This document shows, piece after piece, positions 19,027 through 31,487 of a stretch of DNA of 64,000 nucleotides. How positions within the stretch are numbered: the first letter of the stretch is position 1; the number at the start of each line of letters is the position of its first letter. The translations under genes were made by a program, and so were the position numbers. The DNA lies in NCBI RefSeq assembly GCF_001625215.2, contig NC_030387.2, forward strand, positions 24,750,517-24,814,516. Reading direction: 5' to 3'. The notes under the pieces are model-generated. The model had not been told where the DNA came from and did not search any database. It saw only the letters and a program-made list of their open reading frames with translations. The stretch comes from Daucus carota subsp. sativus. Taxonomy: Eukaryota > Streptophyta > Magnoliopsida > Apiales > Apiaceae.

Positions 19027-19439
19027 GATATGTTTAATATTTCCTCTTATTACTAGTACTACGTGTCTCAAATGTCATGTTTTGGAAGAGAAATGATGCA
19101 CACTAGATAATTTTGCAAGAAGTTTACCGGTTTGGTTAAAAACTCATTTTTTATTTTTATTTTTAATATCAGGTGGTGTGTGGATCAGGTTTTAAAAGAA
19201 TTCCCAAAAATATATAATCATAAAATAATTTTGAAAATAATATTTTGATAAAAAATGTATAGATCTCAACGATATCATGTCAGACCGTCTTAGATCCAAC
19301 ACATGACATGTAAATCGGACTCACTAAGCGATAAGATCGTATCGATAGTTGTGACATGTAAATTGGACACATCGAGGGACAAAATAATATTGATATTTGA
19401 AGTGGTGATTTTTAAAATCTAATATTACATGTGGTATAA

Positions 19440-21177
19440 CACTACTAGAAATTTTGCATTAGACATCGCCTAAAAACCGATGTCCTGGTTTTTTTTAGGC
19501 GATGTCTTTGTCGGTGATGTCTATAGTACCCATTTTAGACATCGGCTAAAAGGCGATGTCTTAAACACAATAGACATCAAATTTAAATAAATAATCGATG
19601 TCTGAAACATCATAGAAATCAGTTTTTAATCTAAAGTCGATGTGTAAACCAAATTCAGACATCATCTCTGATAAAATTTATGATGTTAAAAACCCATAAG
19701 ACATCATCTCATATTATATAGTCTATGCCAATAAGCTAGTTTCACATCATTTTTTTTCAATGTAGTGATGTTGAAAGGACTTTTAGACGTCTTCTAGTTT
19801 CTTATTAGGTGATGTTAAAGATATACTAGACATCATTTTATGGCGTTTTATCTGATGTAAAATATAGGTATAGACATCAATATATTTAGAGTATATGATG
19901 TGTAATATGCAGTTTAGACATAGTTTTTTGCCAAACCAAGAAGCTACCAGATCCAAATTACTGCATAATATCAATTATATACATATCCAGCCAACCAATA
20001 TCCAAACATCAAAAAGTACAACATTTTCATCTAATCCAAACATCAATTACAAGAAATATTTTCATCAGCTTCAGATGCTTCTCCACCACCGTGCTGAAGT
20101 TTATGATTTGACTGAACTAATAGATAGAGTACAAGTAAACAGCTTCACCTGTGATTGAATTGACAATTGTCATCAGCCCCTCAACTAGGCAAAATCTGCC
20201 AATGTTCACATGCACATTTGAGAGAAAAATTAAATGATATGTAAATTGTCACTGAACACATAATACAAGATTAATTGGTCACTAATATTTCCATGCCTCT
20301 CACCAATCTTCTTAGACCATCTCCTGAATTTGGAACATAACTACATAGCAGATATAAAGAATCAAACTCTACCGTCACAAGACGCCCTTCACTATCTAAT
20401 GCCTAATGCCTAGCTAAACAATAAACTGCTATAATTTTGTAAAGTCTCCTTTCCCAAGGTCCAAAAATTACAAAAAAGTTCCTGTTTTACCTGGCCATAA
20501 AATAAATAAAAAATATACAAAAGCTCCACTACTACCTTTGAACTAGTCAATAGACAAGAAAGTTAGATATGAACTATTATAACAAGTTAATCACAAGCTT
20601 CTCATAATATAATATGTTGCAGGCATCTTTTTAATTAGTCAAGAAGTCTGCATTTATAGTTTAACTTCTGTTTAAGCTACTTGGGGGTGGTACTTTATTT
20701 TGTTCTAAGAAACCCATACATATATAAAAATTATGTATTATTGTCATAGCCACAATTCAATAAGAACAGCAGAGCAGGTAGAAAAAAATAGCAAGCTATA
20801 GTACCCCTCGAATTCCTGGAAGCCTTGGCCAAGGATTTGTTCCATGAGTCTACACTGTCTCCGGCAGCTGAAAGAAATTTATTATTATAACATTCGAAAG
20901 ATATCTCTTGTTTAACCCCGTCTAACTCACTCGAGGAAACATGCTTCTTCTGCTTTGACATTTTCCCATTGGCAATCTCTTTATTTTTTGGCTTCTTAGT
21001 AAGATCTTCGGCACATCTGCAGGTAGTTCTTCACATCCACGAGGAAATGGAACGATATGTTTGAACACCACAAAGACATCGTTATTATAAAACGTGATGT
21101 CATAAAATCTTTTAACATCGGTTGCATCAGGGAGCGATGTTAAAAGGGTGATGTCTATTACAGTTTTTCTAGTAGTG
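19440..21177. mobile_element. Non-autonomous CACTA (En/Spm) transposon
   Basis: It begins CACTACTAGAAATTTTGC and ends TTTTTCTAGTAGTG, with 3-bp target duplications TAA on both sides (19437-19439, 21178-21180). The subterminal 200-500 bp carry many copies, in both orientations, of AGACATCG and CGATGTCT-like units, the usual transposase-binding arrangement. It is 1738 bp long. Short internal ORFs (for example 19895-20158) show no transposase motif, so it is a deletion derivative. Confidence 0.92.
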
Positions 21178-21180
21178 TAA

Positions 21181-22545
21181 CGAGCAAAATACTGATAGAC
21201 AATGTATACTTTACTGTTTTTTTGACAAACACTATACTATTAATAATATTGTATATATTGATACACACACAGAGATCTACCTTTATAATTAAAAAAAATT
21301 AAATGATGAGACCATTGTTTTAAAAATCATTAATTAAGCGTGATTAGTTGCCAATTAATTCATGTTTCATAGTTCACCGAACCGAATAATTTTTAAAATT
21401 AATTTTATGACATGTTTGGGAACTTGTATTTCATTTGAAATCTTGGATATGATCAAATGACATGTTTGGATACAAACAATAAATTAGATTTGAATTTCAT
21501 TTGAAATTCAGGATATTCAAATAATAAAAACAAGTTCTTTGTAGATCACAAAAAACACCGAAATATTATAGGCCAACATCATAGCCATCCATCTAATTTA
21601 ATCCAACAGCGATCGGTGTATCATTTCCTTAAAGAAAATTATAATATTATTATCCAAATACCCATATATACAATTAGGTTATACATTTTTAACGGAATGT
21701 TACATGCAAATCTAAAGTCACGCTCTTTAGTTATGGACGGTTTTTTGTTTATCATTCCGCAATATCTTTTTCTTCTGCACTTCACGTCATCACTTCGATT
21801 ATCATTCATCAAGCATAAACATTTGTTGGCTGCTAAAGACAAATACACATATATATAGTTAGAAGTTGGAATGTATGTTGACAACATTTTCCTGGGGACA
21901 ATTACACGAAGAACCGAACTTAGAGGTTTAGTGATGGACGTTGTTATATGTTTATCTTTTTGATATCTCGTTTGTTCAGTACTTGTGTTCATCAATTTAT
22001 TTATCATTCTCCAAGCATTAGTTATTGTGCTGCGAAATCAAAGAATTTCTGCATTAAACCTCTAAGCATTGCTAGTTTCATCCCTACCGTAATAATAAAG
22101 TCTTGCAATCAACCATAAGGATATCATTGTGGTCGTTCTACAGTCATCTTTCGGTGGTTAATTGATACAAAATGAGCTACTAACTGCCAATTTTTTGAGA
22201 GGAAGCTGTGTGATATTATTTCTGTAGATTACGATTATGTCTTATGAAACTAAGGTGCTATAAAAATGTATATGAATTTTTATATTTTAATTTTTATTAT
22301 AATATATTATGTCATAAAATACAGAAACTTATCACAGCCGTATAATCAAATTAGAATTCATAATAGATTAATTTCAAAAAAAAAAAGAATTCATAATAGA
22401 TTTTTTGCTTAAAAGACTACGAAAATCGTTGTACAACACTGAACCTGACTCCAAAATACCAATATAAAATTAAAAATTTAAAATAACATATTAGATTATA
22501 TCATTTAAAATTCAAAATTCGAAATAATATAAATATTTCTAAATA
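21181..22545. other. Intergenic DNA upstream of COI1
   Basis: AT-rich with no gene recognised. It contains a truncated relative (about 21417-21540) of the ICS intron 5 MITE, seen as the repeated phrase TTTCATTTGAAAT and CATGTTTGGGAACTTG. Confidence 0.5.
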
Positions 22546-22799
22546 CTCCCTCCGTCCCGATATACATGTCTCTTTTGAAAGAATTTTTTGTCCCATAATA
22601 CTTGTCCACTTTTAGTTTCCAATGCAAATATATTGATATTATTCCAAAATTACTCTCCTTGAAAGCTGTATAACAATTAATAAGAGTTGAATAAGAATCC
22701 ACATTAATGCATTTATTAAGAGTACAAGTGAAAAATTTTATTTAATTAATACTTTTTTAATATGCGTAATTTTTTTAAAAAAAGCCCAGGACGGAGGGA
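22546..22799. repeat. Stowaway-type MITE 259 bp before the COI1 ATG
   Basis: CTCCCTCCGTCCCG at the left is matched inversely by GGACGGAGGGA at the right. TA flanks it at 22544-22545 and 22800-22801. Its position places it in the COI1 proximal promoter or 5' UTR. Confidence 0.82.
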
Positions 22800-23058
22800 T
22801 AATCTTAGATTAATTTACCCACCGGACAAAACAAAGGCCGGTTTTTCCTTTAGTTCGTTACACGAGATTCAAAGATCTAAAGCAGCCAATAGATTCCTGA
22901 AAATAAAAAAAGAAAAAAAGCAGCCAACAGATACAACAACATTACCTCCTCCAGTTACTGTTCGAAAGCACAAAACAACAACATTATTACATCTCCACTC
23001 CCCTCTCCCCAAGACCACAACATCTCCCATCTCCGCCGCACAACTCCCTCCACCACCC

Positions 23059-26000
23059 ATGGACCACCGCACCACCCTCTCCGACACCGTCTTCGAGTGC
23101 GTCATCCCTTACATAACCGATCCCAAAGACCGCGAATCCATCTCCCTCGTCTGTCGCAAATGGTACGACCTCGACGCGCTCACGCGAAAGCACGTCACCA
23201 TCGCCTTCTGTTACACCTCCACCCCTGCTCAGCTGCTGCGCAGATTCCGTCACATAGAGTCTATAAAGCTCAAGGGGAAGCCGCGGGCGGCTATGTTCAA
23301 TTTGATTCCCGAGGATTGGGGTGGCTATGTCACGCCTTGGGTTGTTGAGTTCTCTCGGAGCTTTGTGGCGTTGAATTCTCTTCATTTTAGACGGATGATT
23401 GTGCGAGATGAGGATCTTGAGCTGATTGCGAAGTCGCGTGCTCGCACGCTCCAGGTGCTGCGACTGGACAAGTGCTCCGGCTTTTCTACTCTTGGCTTGC
23501 TGCATATTACTAGCTCTTGCAGGTATACTCATTAATTTTATGATATTTTTTTTTTTTATTAACTACTAGAAATATGTGTGAATGAAATCTGTTTGTACAC
23601 CTAATTGCAAGTTGAGGAAGATTTTAAGTGATCAGAGCATCTCCAAGGGGCTCTCTAAATGAGCTCTTAACTTTAAATTTAAAGAGCAAAGCAAAAATTA
23701 GAGCTCCAATGGGCTCCTAGAAGCTCTTTAAAAATTTAAGAGCCCATCATCCCTCCTCTCTTTTAAAGAGCATGTAAGAGCTCTTAACTTTTTTTCATGA
23801 ATATAATATTGATTTCCCTCCAACTTTACCTCCAACATTTCTCTCTTTTTACTTTTCTCTCTCATTTATATGAATAAAATATTAATAAGGAGCAAGTATA
23901 AAGAAGAGCATTGGAGTTGAAATCTTTTTCAATGTCTTAACTCACTAGGAGCCAAATATTATAATATATTTTAAAGAGCGATTTAAGAGCACCATTGGAG
24001 ATGCTCTTACTATGTGGCCTTTTCTTTTAAGTTTGAGGGATTATTTAGAATAAGCTAATGTACATGACTTAAGATGGATGATAAGATTTTGGTCGAAAAA
24101 GTGTCGAATAATTTGATAAATTTGGGAAAAAGATATGTGGCCTAACCAGGAGGAAAGTTTTTGGAACTTTGTATGTTCATTGATAAGCTAGTGAAATGTG
24201 GTTCAAGGACATAAGGTTTCATGTACACTTTTTAGTAAATATTTTCGCAACCACTGACTTCCTGTTCTACAGTATATTTTTTATATAAAGAGTCGGCGGT
24301 GAGTGTTTTGGAATGCTTGGTTATGCCCAAGCACAGTCTGAGAATGATAATTCAGTGTCAAATGCTTATTATTAATTTAATTGTATGAGCTTTTACTAAA
24401 GCTTAATGTTATTTCTCTTATGACTTTTGATGTACTGCCATGTTTCTTGTTCATTATGTATGCACTTCAGAAATTTAAGAACCTTGTATCTGGAAGAGAG
24501 TACAATCATTGAAAATGGCGGGGAATGGCTACATCAGCTTGCTTTGCACAACAAAGTTCTTGAAACACTGAATTTCTATATGACTGAGCTAGCTGAAGTC
24601 AGCCACCACGACCTAGAACTTTTAGCCAAGAACTGTAGCTCTCTTGTCTCAGTCAAGATTAGTGATTGTGAAATTTTAAATCTTGCTGGTTTTTTTGAGG
24701 CTGCTTCTGCACTAGAAGAATTTGGTGGTGGTTCCTTCAATGATCAACCAGAGATGTATAAATACATGCCAATTCCCCCAAAAATTTGTATGCTGGGCCT
24801 AACTTACTTAGGGAAGCATGAATTGCCCCATGTATTTCCTTTTGCATCTCGAATAAAGAAAGTGGATCTTCTCTATGCTTTTCTTGACACTGAGGACCAT
24901 TGTCTATTAATTCAAAGGTGTCCTAACTTGGAATTTCTTGAGGTAAACTCACACAAGATTTCTGTATCTGTATATTAAGAATCTGTATGTTCTTCGATAG
25001 ATAGTGAAATCATTTTTATACAGTTTTGTACACCATAACAAATAGTCAAGGGAACTGGTGGGCTTCTTTTGTGTACTCCCGTATTTACATTGAATGGTAT
25101 ATAAAGTAATGACAATAAACCTGAGATCCTAGTTTCTTAAAGTAATCATTCTCACTTCAAGTTCTTGCTTGGCTAATTGTTAGATCTTAAATATGGTCTT
25201 TCTGTTATATTGAGATAGTTATGGAATGAAAAACTCATGTTAATTTTGTTTATTCGTTTTGCTTTCTTGTGTACAGACCAGGAATGTTATTGGTGATAGA
25301 GGATTGGGAGTCCTTGCAAATTTTTGCAAGAAATTGAGGCGGCTTAGGATTGAGCGAGGTGCTGATGAACAAGAGATGGAAGACGTTGAAGGCATTGTGT
25401 CTCATACAGGATTAATATCTTTGGCAGAAGGATGTCCCGAATTGGAATACCTGGCTGTGTATGTTACTGATATTACAAATGGATCTTTAGAATGCATGGG
25501 CAGACACTTGAAAAATCTTTGCGATTTCCGATTAGTGTTGCTTGAGCAACAAGAAAACATAGCAGATTTGCCGCTTGACAATGGAGTTCGGGCTCTATTA
25601 CGAGGTTGCCATAAGCTTAAAAGGTTTGCTTTATATCTTCGGCCTGGGGGATTGACAGATAGGGGTCTTGGTTTTGTAGGGCAATACAGCCAAAATGTGA
25701 GATGGATGCTTCTAGGTTATGTAGGGGAATCGGATGCTGGAATTTTGGCATTATCTAAAGGCTGCCCTAACTTGCAGAGGCTAGAAATGAGGGGATGTTG
25801 CTTCAGTGAAAGTGCATTGGCTACTGCTGTGTTGCAGCTAGCTTCATTGAGGTACTTATGGGTGCAAGGATATAGAAGGTCCCAAACAGATAGTGGTCTT
25901 TTGGCCATGGCTCGCCCCTTCTGGAATATTGAATTGATACCTGCCAGACGTGACATTCATGCTGATGCCTATGGAGAGGCTGTAGAAACTGAACAACCGT

Positions 26001-26095
26001 CACATATACTTGCATATTACTCCTTGGCCGGACAAAGAACAGATTTTCCAGATTCAGTCATCCCTTTAAATCCAATTTCTTCAATCTGTTCATAG
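23059..26095 (+). CDS. COI1: COI1, jasmonate-receptor F-box/LRR protein (584 aa)
   Basis: Three exons (23059-23522, 24471-24942, 25277-26095; 1755 nt) give an F-box (about residues 7-45) followed by a leucine-rich-repeat solenoid. This is the three-exon structure known for COI1. COI1 is the substrate receptor of the nuclear SCF-COI1 ubiquitin ligase, which binds JA-Ile and degrades JAZ repressors. Receptor segments are intact: LKGKPRAAMFNL (Arg76 equals Arabidopsis Arg85), RIERGADEQ, YLRPGGLTD, WMLLGYVGESD, YLWVQGYRR and MARPFWNIELIPARR. The C-terminal ILAYYSLAGQRTD is also present. The length is close to the usual roughly 592 aa. The ATG at 23059 has a good context (CCCATGG) and agrees with the family start. 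An in-frame ORF extends 99 codons upstream without family similarity. Intron 1 carries a 372-bp MITE. Confidence 0.98.
23635..24006. repeat. GAGCATCTCCAA-type MITE in COI1 intron 1
   Basis: The ends are GAGCATCTCCAA and TTGGAGATGCTC, and the interior is rich in GAGCTC/AAGAGC units. The length is 372 bp. It belongs to the same family as 62055-62450 and the host element at 62525-63247. The 3-bp flanks (TCA/TTA) are only similar. Confidence 0.82.
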
Positions 26096-26360
26096 ATCTG
26101 TATATATCCTTTTCCATATGTTGGGTTACCTGTTTAACTGCCTCGTTTGCATCCTGTTTATAGGTTTGTGTATCTTTCTATTTAATAAGAGAATTTTCTG
26201 CTCTTTTCCATGTTTGGAGTTATGGTTCGACATCAGATTGATTTCGGCATGTAAGTTTGACTGAATTGATTATTTAGGGTCCATTGTACTCTCTCATGTT
26301 GTAATAGTTTTCAGTTTTGATTTGCCATTTCGAGAAGTCCTCCATGAGCCATTTTACAAA
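26096..26360. other. COI1 3' UTR and flank
   Basis: T-rich sequence directly after the COI1 stop codon, presumably 3' UTR. No other feature is seen. Confidence 0.5.
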
Positions 26361-26554
26361 TGGGTTTGTCTAATGTATGCCCATGGGCACATGCTAAGCT
26401 CCAAATTCTATAAGTATGGTGGAGTTTGATTGGTGTGGTTGGTGAATTTGCAGAGGGGTCCACCATTATAAAGGAGTAGCAACCAATCAAAATCAATCAA
26501 ACTTATAAATTTTGGTGCTTAGTGTGTGCCTATGGGCACACACTAGAAAAACCG
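26361..26554. repeat. 194-bp inverted-repeat element with 8-bp target duplication
   Basis: Long inverted arms (left TGCCCATGGGCACATGCTAAGC, right the inverse GCTTAGTGTGTGCCTATGGGCA) leave a short centre. A perfect TTTACAAA duplication flanks it (26353-26360, 26555-26562). The size and duplication fit a hAT-like MITE. It lies about 270 bp after COI1, so it may fall in its 3' UTR or read-through zone and could form a hairpin RNA. Confidence 0.8.
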
Positions 26555-27084
26555 TTTACAAATATATTAATCAAAATCCTAGGGTGGTCATCGATGTTCA
26601 GTGATCGATTGTAACTGTACCAGTTCTATGTTGTGGATTTTGCAGCTGGCTTTTAAAGTAAGGAATGGAAAAAGGAACTGGTTTAATGTTTCTTTCTAGT
26701 TTTACATATAGTAGTAATGCAAGAGAAGATCATACTAGTTTACACCATCTTTTGAAATTAGTTGAGGGGTCTTATCATTGTATTAGAAGAAATTTTGTGG
26801 GGTATAGCTATAATAGCAATTAGCAACAGAATGAAGGCTAAGCAGTTATTCTGATAATCTTTTCTAAGAAGTCTCTTCTTGAAGCTTTACATAAACTTTA
26901 GAATTTTCTTTTTTATTAAACTATATTATAGTCATAATATCTGTTCGATATCTAAATATTACATCCTTACATGTGACAATATTACATTTGAGCTACTCTC
27001 AACCCATTCTCAACCCATAAATAAATTTTAAAATTTATATTTAATTAATCTTAACATCCTTACATGTGACAATATTACAGCTTT
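26555..27084. other. Intergenic DNA with a 25-bp direct repeat
   Basis: CATCCTTACATGTGACAATATTACA occurs at 26962-26986 and again at 27055-27079 (period 93). The second copy abuts the solo LTR target site. Otherwise AT-rich with no gene. Confidence 0.7.
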
Positions 27085-28351
27085 TGTAACAACCGCAAAA
27101 TTTCAAGTACGTGAGTAAATTAATTATTTAATTCTATGCGGTTAAAGTTATTATTTAAATAATTATGAATTTATATATATATATTTTTTAATAATAGAAA
27201 TATTGGTACATAAAATATTTAAGCCTAGTGTAGTTTTAGATTTTATTTTAGTGGTTAGTAAATTTAAAATTTTGTCACGTACCATTAAAGTATAACATTC
27301 GTAAACATGAATTTTATATGATCCGATAGTTATCATTTCGGGTGAGTTAGATATTTCGTTAGAATTAATTTATAAATTTTGAACTATTTGGGAAAATATT
27401 AGAATAATTATTTAATTAATTATTCTAGTATTTTTTTTTTATATAATCTCGAGAGATGTATTTTTATTATTAAAATAGGAGTCGTTAAATGAGCTGAGAC
27501 TGAAACATATTAAATAAAACGAGACAATAAGCAATAAATAATTAGAAGAAAAAAAAAAGGAGGGGGATTGAAAACCACTTAAGTGAAAACAGTGGCTGGT
27601 ATATGCACCCTGGTAGTTTTAGCACCTTGTTTTTTTTGAGTAGCCTCCAAGTAAGATAGTTAATCAGGGTTAAGTGATATTAATCATGGTTAAGGAAACC
27701 TATAAAAACCCCTAAATTACTCCCAGATTTGGTTTTACAATCTCATAAAAGGAAAGAGGGGAAGCTGAGCAGAGTATCAGTGGCAGCAGAGGTTAATATA
27801 CAAATTAGTTTAAACAAAGTAAGCACCTTTCCTTCCTTCAATAAATAATATGCTTAAATATATAAGCTTTGACCCCACATGTGTTTAATTATTTCTGCTT
27901 CTGGGAATCCATGGGACCATATATGCACCATAGCTCTTTTCCAAATCCCTTTCCAATTAAGGATACAATTCATTTGATTGGAATATTTATACTAACTAAT
28001 ATTTGGGTATTTATTGAATTATTTAGGTTGAACTTTTGAAGGAGGGAGAGGCTGAGAGTTGTCGATGGGGTACGGAGTGAGAGGCGGCTATGTACCGCCA
28101 ACTGTGGCGGTGGGGTTTGGGGTGGTGATTTGTTATTGTGGGTTGTGATTAATTTGTTGATTGTGGTTGGTAACGGAGTATGGGCTGGTGAGGAGAGGAG
28201 ATAGGACCGCTGTCCATGGCGGCAACGATGTAAGGGGGGGTCGGAGTCGTCAGGGGGCTTCCCTCGGCGACGACCTTCGGCGAGGTCGAGAGAGGCGGCG
28301 AGGCCGCCGTTTGTGGCTGACAGCAGACCGAGGGAGGAGGGAGGTTCGAAG

Positions 28352-28406
<55 letters not shown>

Positions 28407-30225
28407 GGAGAGAAGAGGGATGGAGGTGAAAGGTGTGTTGGGGAAGACATGGGTATTATGGTAAAAAAAATCACAATCTGAAATTTTGTTCTTGAATTAA
28501 CAATTTAAGGGTTATTATATTTTAGAGTAAAGACTAATTGAATTTGAAAATCCTAATTTTATCAGGTAAATGATGGTACATAAAAAGGGGTAATTGATGA
28601 AGAGGGAGACTAGATAAATAGGAAAATGAGTAGTAAGGTATAAGAATATAGATATTGAAATTGTGGAGCAATAGTATTTAATTTAATAAGTGAGGGTGGT
28701 AAATTAGTTATTAATTGATATTTTAAGGACTAAATAATTGAAATTTAGAAATAATGTCACACTTAAACCACCAAGAGGCATTTAGTATTAAAATAAACAA
28801 GTGACCACTGGAGCTATTAATCCAGTTAGATTAGAAGTTTGATATAGTAACGGCGGCAAGGTTTGGTTTATAATAAAGGAATGTTATAATCTAGTATTGT
28901 AGCTTAAAATATTGACTTGACTTAAAATGACCAAGTTGGGTAAAATATTAATAATTAAGCAATGTCTAATGATTTAAACTATCGAATAAAAGCACTTCAA
29001 ATATTATCTAAACAAGAAACAAGAATGGTATTTATTAAACACTTTTGAATCTGGGCTCCTCTATAATAAGTTTACTGAATGATTATTTTGTGTGTGATTT
29101 AGAATATTTACATTTTGTCTGGGGCGTGGATTCTAGTATAACCAATATATTACAAGCCAAGGACCTAAGGCAAGTTCACTATTCCTTATCTTTATTTAAA
29201 TTGTTTTAGTTACTTTAATTATTTGACCAAATAATGTTGTAAATATCTCGACTACGTCCTTTGCTTCAATATAAGACAATTAACATGAGCATCTAAGATT
29301 TTAATCAAGTGATCCAACCTTCCTTTTTGTCCGGGAATGGTTAAAAATTTGTTTTTGATAGAAGATGTATCATTCACATCTTCTAGTTAATAAAGATCGA
29401 TTGGTTGGTTAAAGATTTGTTCCGATAGAAGATGTATTGTTCACATCTTCTAGTTAATGGCGATTGATTATCCGTCGGGAGAGTTGTTCGGAGGTTGTTC
29501 TTTCTATTCGGAGATTTCTTATTCGGCTGGTCAACACGAATTTATCAAATTCGTGGTAGAGATGAAATGTACTATCTGGTAAGGCAGATAGTAGGGTTCC
29601 AGTGTTAAACCCTGATGCTAGCAAAGAGAGTGTTGGTGTGTCTTTAGTGGTGACGATCAGACCACTAGGACTACACAGGAGACGATATTCACGAAATGGT
29701 ATTTGATCGGACCATGTAGTGGTATCGAGAGGTTGGAAGACCAGCAATTCTTTGATTTAAAACTTGTTCTGGTATTTGATGCTTTGTTGATTTTAACTAT
29801 TTTCTGTGCCCTAAATGCATAAATTGTTAAATGCTATCTACAATTATGTGAGCTTGCTGAGCATGTAAGTGCTCATTCTTGCATCTATGTTTTATCAACT
29901 AGCAGTAAAAAGCGAGTATGGCACGAATCAAGTTAACCGCTCGGAAGCGGGTGCGAGCTCGGATAAGGGAAAGGCACATCACCCCAGCTGAAGCTGCCAG
30001 ACAACGAAGAATAGTAGGAACTCGAGCTGTAGTTGTTCTCTTTTGGTTTCAACCCTTTTCATATGTAATCATATTAGTAGTTTGGATGTAAGTTAGACGA
30101 TCGACCCTGGACTTGTGGGGCGAGAGTCGGATATTGTATAATATTAATATCTATGCAAGTGTTGTTTTGATGTCAAATGCTAGTGATGAGCCAGATCTGC
30201 GGAAAGCGGATTTGGGGTCGTCACA
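27085..30225. mobile_element. Large solo LTR (probable Ty3-gypsy, Tekay-like)
   Basis: It starts TGTAACAACCGC and ends GGGGTCGTCACA, so TG...CA with inverted termini. A perfect 5-bp duplication GCTTT flanks it (27080-27084, 30226-30230). No gag-pol coding, primer-binding site or second LTR copy is visible inside its 3141 bp, so it is read as a solo LTR left by LTR-LTR recombination. LTRs of 3 kb are usual for plant chromovirus-type gypsy elements; the lineage is inferred only from the termini. It contains an (AG)n array and a GC-rich patch. Confidence 0.75.
28356..28408. repeat. (AG)n microsatellite running into poly-G
   Basis: About 19 AG units followed by about 13 G, inside the solo LTR and next to a GC-rich patch (CGACGACC / GGCGGCGAGG). 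It generates spurious Arg/Glu-rich and Ser/Leu-rich ORFs. Confidence 0.9.
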
Positions 30226-30230
30226 GCTTT

Positions 30231-30557
30231 GGTAGAATATTTAATCAAGTTGGTGAATATTAGCATGACGATAAATTGTAATTTTCAGAAAAATACTACT
30301 GGATCTTGGCAAAAAAAAAAAAGAATAAAAATATATACTACTGGATAATATACTAACTTCAATAAATAAAATAATGAATTTGCTCTTGGATCAATTCAAC
30401 TAACAAATTTCAGGCAGAACTAATTTTCGAGGCAGAACTAATTGTTATTATTATATTATATTTCTAGGTCGACGGCTAACTAAAATGCTAAAAAAACTTT
30501 AACCACTGGTCGTGGGCTCGTGGCTCATGCATGCAAGTGATGTATAAGTGGGAAATA
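30231..30557. other. Intergenic DNA
   Basis: AT-rich DNA between the solo LTR and the MULE. A short repeated phrase (GGCAGAACTAATT) occurs twice near 30412. No gene. Confidence 0.5.
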
Positions 30558-31487
30558 GGGTTAATGCTCTTTTTCATCACTGTACTCGATTAAAATTTTC
30601 AGTTGGCCTACTGAGTAAAAAAAGCTTTCAGTCAACTAATTGTACTATTTAAAACTTTCAGAAAGGTCATTCCGTTAGTTTCCGTTAAAAACTTAACGTG
30701 TTAATACTCTATTTCATCATTGTTTTCAATCAAAATTTTCAGTTGCCCTATCGAATAAAGAACAAGTTTACAAGCAACCTCCCCCTCCACTTCTAATTTT
30801 TTTCTCCCCCTTTACTATGGTGTCAATACATTAGACATGATGCACTTGTCGTCAAGAGACTTATTTGACATGAAATGGGAATTCAAAGTCTTAAGAGGAA
30901 CTTCGTAAGATGAACGTTGATGCACCAGTTGATGCAGTTCATGAGTTTGCTACCCTAAACATGCTTCTTAAGACACCTAAGCCCAGGCATGTGCCGAGGA
31001 TATTACTATGAGTAAAGAAGTATTAAGTATATCTCACTTCGAGATCATGAATTCTCCTATTAAGCACAAGAAGTCCAGAATCACATAGAGGAGCAGCGGA
31101 GCACCAACTACTCTTTGCCAACAACTGATGAACTACTTTAGAGTTTGTTCTGGGTTATTACAGTGTTCTCCAGAAGTTGCATATAGGTGGAACAGAGTCT
31201 TGCATGCTTGCTGTAGGGGAATCTTTACCGCTGGGACACTCTAGCCCCAAATTAATCTTAAGAACCCTAATTTACACATGTAAATCTGAAAAATATATGC
31301 AATTCTGTTAAAATTAACGTTTTCCGTTAAAGTCAAATACATGGTTAACGGCGCTGAAATGTTTTTTAAGCTTAATTATGTGATTGTAAGTTTTTAGATA
31401 CTTTATTATCTAAATGAAAATTTTTTTGACTCGGTAGGCCAACTGAAAGTTTTGGTGCAGTACAGTGACCAAATAGAGCATTAACCC
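30558..31487. mobile_element. Non-autonomous Mutator-like element (MULE)
   Basis: It has long terminal inverted repeats of about 75 bp or more starting GGGTTAATGCTCT (the right end reads AGAGCATTAACCC). A perfect 10-bp duplication GTGGGAAATA flanks it (30548-30557, 31488-31497). The beginning of the left inverted repeat is repeated in tandem at about 30698. The roughly 500-bp centre (about 30800-31300) is less AT-rich and has no transposase motif. It could be captured host sequence, but I do not recognise it. Confidence 0.88.

Noticed and set aside
19895..20961. ORFs inside the CACTA element as a transposase
   Set aside because: Fewer than 90 codons each, with no transposase motif. The element is a non-autonomous deletion derivative.
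22762..23058. 99-codon upstream extension of the COI1 frame
   Set aside because: It begins inside a Stowaway element and has no similarity to COI1. Family length and start context favour 23059.
22869..23532. Antisense ORFs of 78 and 181 codons over COI1 exon 1
   Set aside because: They are shadows of a GC-richer coding exon; no family features or own regulatory context.
28161..28481. ORFs of 106 and 74 codons on the two strands over the (AG)n array
   Set aside because: Their composition is a product of the (AG)n and poly-G repeat inside the solo LTR.
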